Source: Alistipes sp. (GTDB lineage: Bacteria > Bacteroidota > Bacteroidia > Bacteroidales > Rikenellaceae). From it: DNA of 64,000 nt. Below, in pieces: positions 1-9,019 of this stretch. The notes beneath the pieces are model-generated. The model made no database searches, was not told the origin of the DNA, and worked only from the letters and a program-made list of their open reading frames with translations. The DNA is taken from the NCBI GenBank assembly GCA_017547175.1, contig JAFYQI010000008.1, forward strand, positions 558,001 to 622,000. Direction: 5' to 3'. A program made the position numbers and the translations under genes. Positions within the stretch are counted from its first letter, which is position 1. Every line of letters starts with the position of its first letter.

Positions 1-146
1 ATTTATGGGGACACTTGTTCCCAAATTGGTGCTAATGTACAAAAAAATCGAGAATGTACCATGGCTTTTTGCGGGAAAGCATCGTGCGCGCGCTTTTTTT
101 CCGCGAAAGCGTGGTTATTTCTTTTTCTTTGACTACATTTGTGGCT

Positions 147-1727
147 ATGAAGCGCAATATGATCCTGATATTTTTGTCCGTTATCCTGCTCTCGGTGGGA
201 TGGCTCGGTGTGTCGGGTTTGACGCTTTTGGGTGCCTTCGTGCCGCTACTGATCTTGAGCGAGCGGGCCGAAGATTCACGACGCGGTTGGTGGCGGATGT
301 TTTTCCAGGCTACCCTCTGCTTTGTGTTGTGGAATGCGGCCACCATTTGGTGGATTTGGAACGCCACCCCCGTAGGTCCGATTGCCGCTACCCTCTTCTC
401 GACCTTCTACAATTTGCTGGCCTTCATGCTCTACCACACGGTCTCGAAAAAGGGACCGAAGGCCCTTGCTTACACAACCCTTGTGGCGGCCTGGATCGCT
501 ACTGAATATTGGTACACGATCAGCGAGTTTTCGTGGCCTTGGTTGGTGTTGGGTAATGGCTTCTCGCACGACGTGTGGGCCGTGCAGTGGTATGAGTGGA
601 CAGGCGTATTTGGTGGATCGTTGTGGGTGTTGGTGGTCAATCTGCTCCTCTTCGAGGCCATTCGACAGCGCACCTTGCGCAAGTGGATCTCGGTGGCAGT
701 CGGTATTGCCCTTCCGATGCTCGTCTCGCTGACGATGTGGTTGAGCTACGAAACACCGGGCGACAAGCAGGTCAAGGTCAGCATCATCCAACCCAACATC
801 GACTGCTATGAGAAGTTCGCCAATACGGACGAGTACCAGATTCGCAATATCTTTGATTTGATGCGCGAAGTACCCGCCGATGCCGACTTTATCCTCCTGC
901 CCGAGACAGCCATGCCGGGTTACTATTGGGAGCCGACGCTTGCGGATCGTCTCAACGACGAGGAGTCGGAGCTATGGCAGGAGTTGCGCAACGAGCTGCG
1001 CCAAGAATATCCCCAAGCAATGATCGTCACGGGTGCCAACACCCGCCGCTATTATGCCCCCGGTCTGGAGAGCCCGACAGCACGTTCGTTCGGTTATGGC
1101 CAGGGAGGCTATGATAATTTCAATACAGCGGTTGGTCTGGATACCACCGCACGCATCCAGCTTCACCATAAAGGCAAGCTCGTGATCGGTGTGGAAAATA
1201 CGCCGACCTGGGTCTTTGATCTGATGGAGTTTCTTGTGATTGACCTGGGTGGTGTCGTGGGTCAGATAGGCAAGGGCAAACACGGCTCGGCCTTCGACCA
1301 TCAGGGCGTAAAGATCGGTCCTGCGATTTGCTACGAAGGGGTCTATGGCGAGTTCTTCGGCGACCATGTACGCCGTGGTGCGGAGTTGGTGGCCATCCTT
1401 TCGAACGACGGTTGGTGGGGCAACACCCCCGGCCATAAGCACCTCTTCACCTTCTCGCGATTGCGTGCCATTGAGCATCGTCGTGCGATTGCTCGCTCGG
1501 CCAATACAGGTCGCTCGGGCTTCATCTCGCCCCGCGGTGATGTGAGCTCGACCCTCAATTGGGAGGAGCGTGGCGTGCTGACCGAAGAGGTGGTTCTGAA
1601 TCGTGAGCAGACCTTCTACACGCGGTATGGCGACTACCTGGGACGCATAGCCCAATATGTGCTGCTGCTCTCGGTCCTCTACTACATCGCTTATCGCGTC
1701 AAGCGCCGCAACTACCTCATTGACTAA
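147..1727 (+). CDS. lnt: Apolipoprotein N-acyltransferase
   Basis: Inner-membrane enzyme that transfers an acyl chain from phospholipid to the N-terminal Cys of apolipoproteins, the last step of lipoprotein maturation. The first 200 residues or so are hydrophobic membrane segments; the second half is a nitrilase-type domain. The expected triad is visible: Glu253 in LLPETAMPG, Lys342 in HHKGKLV and Cys395 in AICYEGVYGEF. Length, 526 residues, is normal for Lnt. The frame stays open back to 54, but ATG at 147 gives a proper basic-then-hydrophobic N terminus (MKRNMILIFLSVILL); ATG at 159 is also possible. folC follows 20 bases downstream in the same direction, probably co-transcribed. The many lipoproteins in this window would be its substrates. 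Confidence 0.93.
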   Translation: MKRNMILIFLSVILLSVGWLGVSGLTLLGAFVPLLILSERAEDSRRGWWRMFFQATLCFVLWNAATIWWIWNATPVGPIAATLFSTFYNLLAFMLYHTVSKKGPKALAYTTLVAAWIATEYWYTISEFSWPWLVLGNGFSHDVWAVQWYEWTGVFGGSLWVLVVNLLLFEAIRQRTLRKWISVAVGIALPMLVSLTMWLSYETPGDKQVKVSIIQPNIDCYEKFANTDEYQIRNIFDLMREVPADADFILLPETAMPGYYWEPTLADRLNDEESELWQELRNELRQEYPQAMIVTGANTRRYYAPGLESPTARSFGYGQGGYDNFNTAVGLDTTARIQLHHKGKLVIGVENTPTWVFDLMEFLVIDLGGVVGQIGKGKHGSAFDHQGVKIGPAICYEGVYGEFFGDHVRRGAELVAILSNDGWWGNTPGHKHLFTFSRLRAIEHRRAIARSANTGRSGFISPRGDVSSTLNWEERGVLTEEVVLNREQTFYTRYGDYLGRIAQYVLLLSVLYYIAYRVKRRNYLID

Positions 1728-1747
1728 TCCCGTACTAATTATATATT

Positions 1748-3037
1748 ATGAATTACACCCAAACACTCGAATTTCTGTTCCAACAACTCCCGGCCTTTGA
1801 GCAGAAGGGGGCATCGGCTTACAAACCCGGCTTGGAACGTATCAGCGAGTTTTGCCGTGTGCTGGGCAACCCGCAACGTAATTTTTTCACGATCCATGTA
1901 GCCGGTACGAATGGTAAGGGATCGGTGTCGCATATGCTTGCCTCGATTCTCGAACAGGCGGGCTATCGCACCGGACTCTTCACGTCGCCCCACCTGAAGG
2001 ACTTCCGAGAGCGCATCCGCGTTGATGGCGAGATGATCCCAAAGCAGAAGGTGGTCAATTTTGTCGATAAACATCGTGATAAGATGGTCGAATTACAACT
2101 CTCGTTCTTTGAGATGACCGCAGTATTGGCATTCGATTATTTTGCTCAAAGCGATGTGGAGGTGGCTGTTATTGAGACAGGTCTCGGTGGTCGACTCGAT
2201 GCTACAAATGTCATTCTTCCTATGGTAAGCATTATCACCAATATCGGGTTGGAGCATACGTCGTTGTTGGGTGATACGCTCTCGAAAATTGCGACTGAGA
2301 AGGGTGGTATCATCAAGAAGAGTATCCCCGTTGTCGTGGGTGAGAAGGATGATCGTTGGAGTGATGTAATTGAAGAAATTGCAGCTCAAAATCGCTCGCG
2401 TGTCATCTATGCTGAGCAAGAGTTCTGTTGCGAGGAACAGCACGATGAAGAGGGTGAGCAACGAATTTCGTTGCGTCGCATGCGCGATAAATACCTCTAT
2501 GATGTGCACCTCGATTTGATGGGACACTACCAACGTAAGAATGTCGTGACGGCTGCAGCCGTAATGGACTATCTTCATGAATCGACCCCGCTGACAATCT
2601 CACGAAGAGCCTTTATCGAGGGTATGCGTACGGCATCACGCGAGACCTCGTTGTTGGGTCGTTGGCAGAAGTTGGGCGATAAACCGCTGATGATTTGCGA
2701 TACGGGTCATAACGCCCATGGTATCCGCTATGTGAGCGAGCAAATTGCCGCTACGCCTCATGACAAACTCTATTGTGTAGTGGGTTTTGTACGTGATAAG
2801 GATTTGGCACATATTCTGCCTTTGTTGCCCAAAGAGGGTCACTATATATTCACGGCAGCCCAAACCGAACGTGCCATATCGGCTGATGAATTGTACAAAA
2901 AGGCAGCCATCTACGGCCTACAGGGTGAAGTGGTAGCAAATGTCAAGGAGGCCGTAGAGCGTGCTAGAGAACTCGCTTCGGAGTCAGATTTGATCTTTAT
3001 TGGTGGCAGTACTTATGTCGTTGGTGAGGCGATATAG
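1748..3037 (+). CDS. folC: Bifunctional folylpolyglutamate synthase/dihydrofolate synthase
   Basis: Cytoplasmic Mur-ligase-family enzyme that adds glutamate to dihydropteroate and to folates using ATP. The P-loop GTNGKGSVSHML lies near residue 58, and the DATNVI and NIGLEHTSLLG blocks and the C-terminal DTGHNAHG motif are typical. The 429 residues match the family. It follows lnt by 20 bases and ends before a bidirectional hairpin terminator shared with convergent xerD. Another folate gene, folK, lies far away at 62.7 kb, so the pathway is scattered. Confidence 0.95.
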   Translation: MNYTQTLEFLFQQLPAFEQKGASAYKPGLERISEFCRVLGNPQRNFFTIHVAGTNGKGSVSHMLASILEQAGYRTGLFTSPHLKDFRERIRVDGEMIPKQKVVNFVDKHRDKMVELQLSFFEMTAVLAFDYFAQSDVEVAVIETGLGGRLDATNVILPMVSIITNIGLEHTSLLGDTLSKIATEKGGIIKKSIPVVVGEKDDRWSDVIEEIAAQNRSRVIYAEQEFCCEEQHDEEGEQRISLRRMRDKYLYDVHLDLMGHYQRKNVVTAAAVMDYLHESTPLTISRRAFIEGMRTASRETSLLGRWQKLGDKPLMICDTGHNAHGIRYVSEQIAATPHDKLYCVVGFVRDKDLAHILPLLPKEGHYIFTAAQTERAISADELYKKAAIYGLQGEVVANVKEAVERARELASESDLIFIGGSTYVVGEAI

Positions 3038-3055
3038 TTATAATCATCGTATATA

Positions 3056-3095
3056 AAAAGGGGCTGTCCGACAAGTGTGTTGTGACAGCCCTTTT
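3056..3095. terminator. Bidirectional terminator between folC and xerD
   Basis: An 8-bp perfect stem (gggctgtc at 3061-3068 with gacagccc at 3084-3091) is extended by an A-run on the left and a T-run on the right, so it can stop transcripts from both convergent genes. Confidence 0.85.
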
Positions 3096-3118
3096 AGTTT
3101 CCCGAAATGAGATTGTTA

Positions 3119-4015
3119 TCAGAGAGGCAGATGTTCCTCAACCGTTGTGCGAAGGTGTTCGGTGTTGAGGTGTGTATATATCTCGGTAGTGAGAATGCTT
3201 TCATGTCCCAACAACTCCTGTACTTGGCGAATACCGGCTCCACCCTCCAAAAGATGGGTAGCAAAGGAGTGGCGTAGCGTGTGGGGCGAGATCTTCTTGT
3301 CGATGCCGGCACGCAGAGCCGCCCGGCGAAGAATCGTGAAGATCATCACGCGTGTAAGCTGTTTGCCTCGGTTGTTCAAAAAGAGGATCTCCTCGTTCGA
3401 TCGGGCCGGTGTGCGTTCGTCGAGATAGAGCGAGATGCGTTCACGGGCAAGATCGCTGATTGGGACCAAGCGTTGTTTGTCGCCTTTACCGATGACGCGG
3501 ATATACCCCTCGCCGAAAAAGAGGTCCCCCATGCGCAGGGATATTAATTCGGAGACGCGCAAGCCGCACGAATAGAGCACCTCGACCATAGCCCGATCGC
3601 GTCGTCCTTTGATGGTGTCGACTTCGATGGATGAGATCAGGCGGTCGATTTCGTCGGTTGTCAGCACATCGGGTAACGAGCGTCCCACCTTGGGGGTGGC
3701 AATAAACTCGACGGGCGAAGATGAGATCTCGTCGTTCAGCAGCAGGTAGTTGAAAAAGCTGCGAATACCACTCAGATTACGTGCCTGAGAGCTCTTCTCA
3801 CGTCCTTTTTCGTAAAGCCAATCGAGGTAACGTTCCACCATTTCGCGTTCGACTTTACGTGGTGGCACATCCCATTTGCGCAAAATGAAGTGGGCAAACA
3901 ACTCCAAATCGTGCATGTAGGCCTCGACCGAGTTCTCCGACAGACGCTTCTCGACCTTGATGTAGGTACGGTATCGGCGGGCCGTTTCGACCCATTTTTT
4001 CTGCTGCGTGGCCAT
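3119..4015 (-). CDS. xerD: Site-specific tyrosine recombinase XerD
   Basis: Chromosome-dimer-resolving recombinase that would act with XerC at dif. It has an N-terminal SAM-like DNA-binding domain (about residues 10-95) and a C-terminal catalytic domain with all the usual residues: Arg153 (GLRVSEL), Lys near 177-180, His245 and Arg248 (HTLRHSFATHL), His271 (LGHES) and nucleophile Tyr280 (TTEIYTH). At 298 residues it is full length. The intact first Arg and the housekeeping context separate it from the element integrase at 51.4 kb. It is transcribed towards folC; a divergent promoter region lies at 4035-4056. XerC of the same family is the alternative name. Confidence 0.88.
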   Translation of the reverse strand: MATQQKKWVETARRYRTYIKVEKRLSENSVEAYMHDLELFAHFILRKWDVPPRKVEREMVERYLDWLYEKGREKSSQARNLSGIRSFFNYLLLNDEISSSPVEFIATPKVGRSLPDVLTTDEIDRLISSIEVDTIKGRRDRAMVEVLYSCGLRVSELISLRMGDLFFGEGYIRVIGKGDKQRLVPISDLARERISLYLDERTPARSNEEILFLNNRGKQLTRVMIFTILRRAALRAGIDKKISPHTLRHSFATHLLEGGAGIRQVQELLGHESILTTEIYTHLNTEHLRTTVEEHLPL

Positions 4016-4034
4016 CTTTTTGGTTTTTTATGCG

Positions 4035-4056
4035 TAACTTTGCTTTTACAAAGGTA
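4035..4056. promoter_or_regulatory. Overlapping divergent -7 elements for xerD and the transglutaminase gene
   Basis: TAACTTTG at 4035-4042 on the plus strand and TACCTTTG at 4056-4049 on the minus strand both fit the Bacteroidetes TAnnTTTG -7 element and sit between two divergent genes. No good -33 element is seen for either, so this is tentative. Confidence 0.4.
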
Positions 4057-4108
4057 GCAAATAACTTGGTTAAAAATAGTCGAAACTGTTTCTTAAATCT
4101 AAAAAAGG

Positions 4109-5017
4109 ATGAAACGATTCGGAAAGATACTCTTCCAACTTGCGATTTATCTGCTGGCTCTCATCGGCCTGATAACCCTTGCTTTTCTCTTCTTCATCGG
4201 GTCGAAAGGGTACGGTTTATCGGTCTCGTACAATGCCCCCGATTATGCCGAGCGAATCGAGTTGTTGCGCACGGCAGCTCCCTACACGCCCGATACAACC
4301 CCGATCGACATGCGATTTTCGATCGATTCGTTGCGCTCGGCCGAAATCATGGACTACTTTCGGCTCGATACGTTGTATTCGACCGATGACAGCACCTGGG
4401 AGAAGTCGTTGGCTATCGGAAAATTTGTGACCCGCAACATCCCTCACGCCAATCAGACGGTCTATCCCGAACAGGTCCACGCAATCGGTCTTTGGGAATA
4501 CACGAAAAACGTGGAGCCGGCCTTCAACTGCCGTCTGCACAGCATCATGACCTTCGAGTTACTCTCCGCAGCCGGCATCAAGGCGCGCTACATCACCTGC
4601 CTGCCCAAGGATAAGAACGACCAGGATTGCCATGTTGTGAACGAAGTGTGGTTGCCCGAACAGCGCAAATGGGTAATGCTCGATACGGACATGGGCGGTC
4701 ACTATGTGACGGATACCGTAGGTAATCTGCTCTCGTTGAAGGAGATGCGCGAACACTATATCGCCGATAAAGCGATGCTCTTTTACCCCGGCTATGAGAA
4801 CGGCAGCTCCCAAATCACTTACTACTATGAGTATATGGCCAAGAACGTCTATTGGTTTGCTCGCTGGGAAAACCTCGGATTTTACCAGGAGGACTTTACG
4901 GCTCAACCCGACTCTATGGCGCGAGGGAGCTATTACGCCCTCGTTCCGGACGGTTTTGAACCATTTGGGCGATACGCCCCCAAGCCCACAAGCGATGTGG
5001 AGCAGTTTTGGCAATAA
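4109..5017 (+). CDS. Transglutaminase-like domain protein, membrane anchored
   Basis: 302 residues with one N-terminal hydrophobic segment (residues about 8-30), so probably anchored in the inner membrane with the rest in the periplasm. The middle carries a transglutaminase/protease-like core: Cys in FNCRLHSIMTFELLSAAGI, His in QDCHVVNEVW and Asp in MLDTDMGG, in the order and spacing of the Cys-His-Asp triad of the transglutaminase-core superfamily. Such domains in bacteria may be peptidases or cross-linkers; the substrate cannot be told. recO follows after 24 bases on the same strand. Function beyond the fold is unknown. Confidence 0.7.
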   Translation: MKRFGKILFQLAIYLLALIGLITLAFLFFIGSKGYGLSVSYNAPDYAERIELLRTAAPYTPDTTPIDMRFSIDSLRSAEIMDYFRLDTLYSTDDSTWEKSLAIGKFVTRNIPHANQTVYPEQVHAIGLWEYTKNVEPAFNCRLHSIMTFELLSAAGIKARYITCLPKDKNDQDCHVVNEVWLPEQRKWVMLDTDMGGHYVTDTVGNLLSLKEMREHYIADKAMLFYPGYENGSSQITYYYEYMAKNVYWFARWENLGFYQEDFTAQPDSMARGSYYALVPDGFEPFGRYAPKPTSDVEQFWQ

Positions 5018-5041
5018 ACGAAAAACGATTCTCAACCGATT

Positions 5042-5770
5042 TTGAAAACCTACAAAGGGCGCGGCATTGTGTTGCACACGCTCAAATATGGAGACTCGTC
5101 GATGATTGTCTACCTTCTGACGGATGTGGGCGGACGACGCAGCTACATGGTGCAGGGGGTGCGTTCACGTACGGGGCGTGGCTCGAAGCAAGCGCTTTTT
5201 CAGCCTGTCTTCCCTGTCGAGTTCGAAGGCTTGGAGCCGTCACAAAGCCAGCAGATGCACCGCTTCAAAGAGGTGCGTGCCGGTTTTTTGTTGCAGCGTA
5301 TTCCGTTCGATGTGCGCAAATCGACGATGGCCCTCTTTATGGCCGAGGTAATCTACCGCCTGGTGCGTGAAAGTGAACGTAACGAGACCCTCTTCGAGTT
5401 TGTATGGAATTCGGTTGCCGCTCTCGATCAGATGGAGGAGGGTGTTGCCAATTTTCATCTTTGGTTTTTAGCGCATTTGAGCCGTCTACTCGGCTTTTTT
5501 CCCGGTAACGATTACGCCGAGGGGTGTTGGTTTGACATCAAAGAGGGTCTTTATACCCCTATCCGACCTCTCCACAGCCTCTTTTTAGAGCCCGATGCCG
5601 CAGCATTGCTCGATCGCATGATGCAAACTTCGGTGACGTCGTTGCATACCATTGCTCTCAATCGCCAACAGCGCGTCGATTTTTTGAATGCGATGCTGAC
5701 CTATTTTGGCTACCACCTCGATAATATCAATGCCGTGCAGTCGGTCCGTATCCTGCGCGAGGTCTTCTAG
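5042..5770 (+). CDS. recO: DNA repair protein RecO
   Basis: Recombination mediator that helps load RecA at single-strand gaps. The N-terminal OB-fold pattern (GIVLHTLKYGDSSMIVYLLTD) and the helical C-terminal region with FLAHLSRLLGFFPG fit RecO, and 242 residues is the usual length. The start is TTG at 5042, which gives the family's N terminus directly; no ATG is in a suitable place. The zinc-binding Cys cluster found in many RecO proteins is absent: only one Cys is seen in the C-terminal half. Confidence 0.9.
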   Translation: MKTYKGRGIVLHTLKYGDSSMIVYLLTDVGGRRSYMVQGVRSRTGRGSKQALFQPVFPVEFEGLEPSQSQQMHRFKEVRAGFLLQRIPFDVRKSTMALFMAEVIYRLVRESERNETLFEFVWNSVAALDQMEEGVANFHLWFLAHLSRLLGFFPGNDYAEGCWFDIKEGLYTPIRPLHSLFLEPDAAALLDRMMQTSVTSLHTIALNRQQRVDFLNAMLTYFGYHLDNINAVQSVRILREVF

Positions 5771-5864
5771 AGGACCACAATACGCCTAGGGCCGGTAGCC
5801 TATGTGCCGATCTTGGCACAATGCTTGTTTGATGTTTTTCCGGAAAGTGAAAACCAAACAGAGC

Positions 5865-6452
5865 ATGAAACGTATTCTCATCATCAGTGCATTGCTTCTT
5901 TTAGCGGTGGCCATACCACACGCAAAGGCGCAACAATGGGCTCTCAAGAGTAACCTCTTGTATGATGCCACAGCCACGATCAACCTGGGTGCCGAGGTTG
6001 CTTTTGCTCCGCAATGGAGTGTTGATCTATCGGCAAATTTCAACGGTTGGGAGGTCATCAACAATCGTTCGTGGAAGCATTACCTCGTCCAGCCTGAGGT
6101 GCGCTATTGGCTTTGCGAAGCCTTTTCGGGGCATTTCTTCGGTCTGCATCTACACGGGGGACAGTATGATATGGCCAATCTGAACAACAACATCGATTTT
6201 TTGGGTACTGACTTTAGTCTTCTTTCCGATTCTCGTTTCAAGGGATGGTTTCTTGGTGTAGGCGTGGGCTATGGCTATGCCTTTGCGTTGGGGCAACATT
6301 GGAATCTAGAGTTAGAACTTGGTGTCGGGTATGCTTTTACGCGTTACGACCGTTTCGCATTACAGGGTGAAAAGAGTCGTATTGCACACAATTATCCACA
6401 CAACTATTTTGGCCTGACCAAGTTGGAGGTGGGAATCGTCTATCTGTTTTAA
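5865..6452 (+). CDS. DUF3575 outer-membrane protein
   Basis: 195 residues beginning with a signal peptide (MKRILIISALLLLAVAIPHAKAQ), followed by QWALKSNLLYDATATINLGAEV, the signature of DUF3575, and amphipathic beta strands ending in a terminal aromatic (IVYLF). That layout predicts a small outer-membrane barrel. ATG at 5865 is preferred over the upstream ATG at 5802 because it starts the signal peptide. In Bacteroidales DUF3575 genes usually sit beside DUF3868 and fimbrial genes; here the DUF3868 gene follows by 13 bases, but no fimbrillin is adjacent. Role in fimbria assembly or anchoring is inferred from other genomes. Confidence 0.75.
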   Translation: MKRILIISALLLLAVAIPHAKAQQWALKSNLLYDATATINLGAEVAFAPQWSVDLSANFNGWEVINNRSWKHYLVQPEVRYWLCEAFSGHFFGLHLHGGQYDMANLNNNIDFLGTDFSLLSDSRFKGWFLGVGVGYGYAFALGQHWNLELELGVGYAFTRYDRFALQGEKSRIAHNYPHNYFGLTKLEVGIVYLF

Positions 6453-6465
6453 TAACTGAGCCAGC

Positions 6466-7875
6466 ATGAAAAAAATTGTAATCTCTGCGCTGCTCCTCTT
6501 TGGGGTAGCAAACCTCTCGGCACAACATATCGTTGAGGGTAATGTAGCCATCCTTGCCTTAGAGATGGCTCATGAAGGGGAGACCTTTACAGTTGAGATG
6601 ACCATGGATTTCTGCCAGACGGTGGTACACAACAATCGAGGAGTGGTCTATACCCCCGTACTCTATGGCAATGGTCAAGTGAAAGAGTTACCCTCGGTCG
6701 CCATCTTTGGTCGACGACGTCTGCTCTTGACCGAACGTAGCGGATGGATGCCGCAAGATGTCGATGAAGAGTTGATGTTTGATGTGCGCAAGCGCCCCGA
6801 GAGTCTCGATTACCGTGCAGAAGTGCGCTATGAGGAGTGGATGAATGGTTCGCAGTTACGCTTGGAAAGACGTACTTATGGGTGTTGCAACACCTTGTTG
6901 AAGATGGGTGAAGAGCTATTAGGCGATTATGAGGAGTGGGTTTATCAACCGGTGTACCTCTTTGTGCAGCCCGTGGCCGAGCAGGAGAAGGTGCGTACCA
7001 TTTCGGGAACAGCCTTTATTGATTTCCCGATCTCAAAGCGAGTCATTCAACCCAATTTCGGCTCCAATCGCATTGAGTTGAATAAAATAACAGCTACCAT
7101 AGACTCGATTCGCGGTGATCAGGATATTACTCTCAAATTGCTCTCAATCAAGGGATTTGCATCGCCAGACGGCCCTTATGCATTCAACAACCAATTGGCT
7201 AAGAGTCGCACCGAGGCGCTGAAGAATTATGTGGAACGTCTTTATGATTTTTCGCCCGGTTTGATTCATACGAGTTATGAGGCTGAAAATTGGCCCGGTG
7301 TATGTGCTTGGCTTGATTCGGTCGATATTCCCAATCGTGCGGCTATGTTGCAGATTATCGAAAACACTGCCGATCCCGATCATCGTGATGCACGTCTAAA
7401 AGCAGCCTATCCGATCGAGTATCGTCGCCTTCTCAAGGAGTGTTATCCGGCATTGCGGCGTACGAATTACAGCATTGAGTATCAGATTCGGAGTTTCACA
7501 CAGCCCGAGGAGATTATCACTTTGGTGGAGACTGCCCCTCAAAAATTGAGCTTGGAAGAGTTCTATCTTGCATCTCAAGCCTTGGAGGAGGGGAGTCCGG
7601 CTTATGGACGGCTTTTCGAGCAGGCGGTTAAAGCCTATCCTGATGATCCAACGGCTAACCTTAATGCCGCCAACTCGGCCATGCAACGTGGTGATTTGAG
7701 GCGAGCTGCACATTATCTCACAAAGGCCGGAAATTCGGCCGAAGCAGAGTATGCGCGTGGGGTACATGCCATGCAGCGAGGTGATTATGTAGCCGCCGAG
7801 CACCATTTCCGGCAAGCCGAAGGGCATGTCGAAGCTGCTCGTATGGTGCTTGATCAACTCCAAAGATACAAATAA
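6466..7875 (+). CDS. DUF3868/OmpA-like protein with C-terminal TPR
   Basis: 469 residues with a signal peptide (MKKIVISALLLFGVANLSAQ), a DUF3868-type N-terminal region (to about 160), a central OmpA-like region containing LLSIKGFASPDGPYAFNNQLAKSRTEALKNYV, which resembles the peptidoglycan-contacting fold of OmpA, and a C-terminal tetratricopeptide segment (DDPTANLNAANSAMQRGDLRRAAHYL). It is co-directional with the DUF3575 gene and probably in one operon. DUF3868 proteins occur in Mfa/Fim-type fimbria operons of Bacteroidales. Here the pair stands alone, so its partner fimbrillins, if any, are elsewhere, perhaps those at 44.6-50 kb. Confidence 0.72.
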   Translation: MKKIVISALLLFGVANLSAQHIVEGNVAILALEMAHEGETFTVEMTMDFCQTVVHNNRGVVYTPVLYGNGQVKELPSVAIFGRRRLLLTERSGWMPQDVDEELMFDVRKRPESLDYRAEVRYEEWMNGSQLRLERRTYGCCNTLLKMGEELLGDYEEWVYQPVYLFVQPVAEQEKVRTISGTAFIDFPISKRVIQPNFGSNRIELNKITATIDSIRGDQDITLKLLSIKGFASPDGPYAFNNQLAKSRTEALKNYVERLYDFSPGLIHTSYEAENWPGVCAWLDSVDIPNRAAMLQIIENTADPDHRDARLKAAYPIEYRRLLKECYPALRRTNYSIEYQIRSFTQPEEIITLVETAPQKLSLEEFYLASQALEEGSPAYGRLFEQAVKAYPDDPTANLNAANSAMQRGDLRRAAHYLTKAGNSAEAEYARGVHAMQRGDYVAAEHHFRQAEGHVEAARMVLDQLQRYK

Positions 7876-7893
7876 GAGGAGGGTACCTCTACA

Positions 7894-7933
7894 CAATAGG
7901 GTGTCGCAACATATCGGTTGCGACACCCTATTG
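7894..7933. terminator. Perfect 17-bp hairpin terminator between convergent transcripts
   Basis: caatagggtgtcgcaac at 7894-7910 pairs without mismatch with 7917-7933 across a 6-base loop. It separates the DUF3868 gene from the 3' end of the long minus-strand operon and can serve both. Confidence 0.85.
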
Positions 7934-7954
7934 TTGTTCATTGTGTTGCTATTT

Positions 7955-9019
7955 TTAGTTCCAGCCTGTCAGTGCAGCAAAATGTTCGATGACGATTTTA
8001 GCCATCTTCTCGTGGCCGTAACGATTCGGATGTTCCGAAGCGCCAAGGTCGGTCGTGCGGTTATAGACCCCCCACGAAATATCAGCCATGGCGGCGTTGG
8101 GAATCTCCTCCACCATCTTCTTAACACAGGCAACTGCATGGGGTGAATGAACCACACACAATACGGGCAGTTCACACCCCCATTGTGTACGCAATTTCTC
8201 GATCAGTGCGCGATATCCCTCCGTAAACTGCTCCTCAGTAGGGTGGGGCATGGTGCTGAAATCGTTCGTGCCGAGCGTGATGACGATAGCATCGGGACGG
8301 TAGGGGCTTTTGGCGAAATCCCATGCCGAGTCAGGATCTTCGTCGAAAGTACGGAATACGCGCGCACTCATGGTCAGGTTGGAGTCGGAAAGTTGCAGCG
8401 AATCGCCGTAGTTGCGTATTACGCCACGACCCGAATGCGAGATGAGGCTGTAATCGGCGCCAAAGTGCTTTGCCGTTAATACCGCGTAGGTGTAACGGCA
8501 GTTCTCTGTCTCGGGAAGGAAGGGCTCGCTACCCGATTGGCTCTCGGTACCATAGCCACAGGTGAGCGAGTCGCCGTAAAACTCGATGTGACGAGGGAGC
8601 TTCAAGTCCTCGGTCGGAAGCAGGCGACCATCGGTCGTAAGGCTGTGAAGCGTGATGCAACCCTGTTCTGCCTCGGTTGCCTTCTGAATACGAATCAGAT
8701 GTTCTCCTTCGGCTTTGGGATTATTGAAGAGTACGAGGGTTGCGTGGTTGCCCTCCGAGGTGAGCTTAGGTTGTTCCTCCCCGTCGATCCAAAGGTTCAG
8801 ATAGTTTCGTTTCGTGTCGCTGAGCTCGAGGGCGAGGTACGAACCGCGAAAGCGAATATCGATATAGACGCCGCTCCAGTCGAAGGAGATAGAGCCGTCG
8901 TTAAGTGTAGCCGTACGACCTACCACGCGGGCGGGGGAATTGGCAATCGGGGTGGTCTTTTCGCCACCGCAGCTGCTAAGCAGCGAACAAAACAAGGTCA
9001 AAATAAAGAGTCGTTTCAT
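7955..9019 (-). CDS. CE2-like SGNH-family esterase lipoprotein
   Basis: 354-residue lipoprotein (LLSSCGGEK lipobox) with an N-terminal beta-sandwich (about 30-130) and a C-terminal SGNH hydrolase domain. Block I is EFYGDSLTCGYG with the catalytic Ser, the Asn block is TLGTNDF, and the terminal His is in ASEHPNRYGHEKMA. Sandwich plus SGNH is the layout of carbohydrate esterase family 2, which removes acetyl groups from sugars. It is the last gene of the operon; its ATG overlaps the stop of the upstream FAD gene by one base (TAATG), so translation is probably coupled. Likely deacetylates the glycan taken up by the SusCD system; substrate unknown. Confidence 0.78.
   Translation of the reverse strand: MKRLFILTLFCSLLSSCGGEKTTPIANSPARVVGRTATLNDGSISFDWSGVYIDIRFRGSYLALELSDTKRNYLNLWIDGEEQPKLTSEGNHATLVLFNNPKAEGEHLIRIQKATEAEQGCITLHSLTTDGRLLPTEDLKLPRHIEFYGDSLTCGYGTESQSGSEPFLPETENCRYTYAVLTAKHFGADYSLISHSGRGVIRNYGDSLQLSDSNLTMSARVFRTFDEDPDSAWDFAKSPYRPDAIVITLGTNDFSTMPHPTEEQFTEGYRALIEKLRTQWGCELPVLCVVHSPHAVACVKKMVEEIPNAAMADISWGVYNRTTDLGASEHPNRYGHEKMAKIVIEHFAALTGWN

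Noticed and set aside
5803..5820. Small hairpin tgtgcc/ggcaca between recO and the DUF3575 gene
   Set aside because: Six base pairs without a T-run; too weak to call a terminator or regulatory element.
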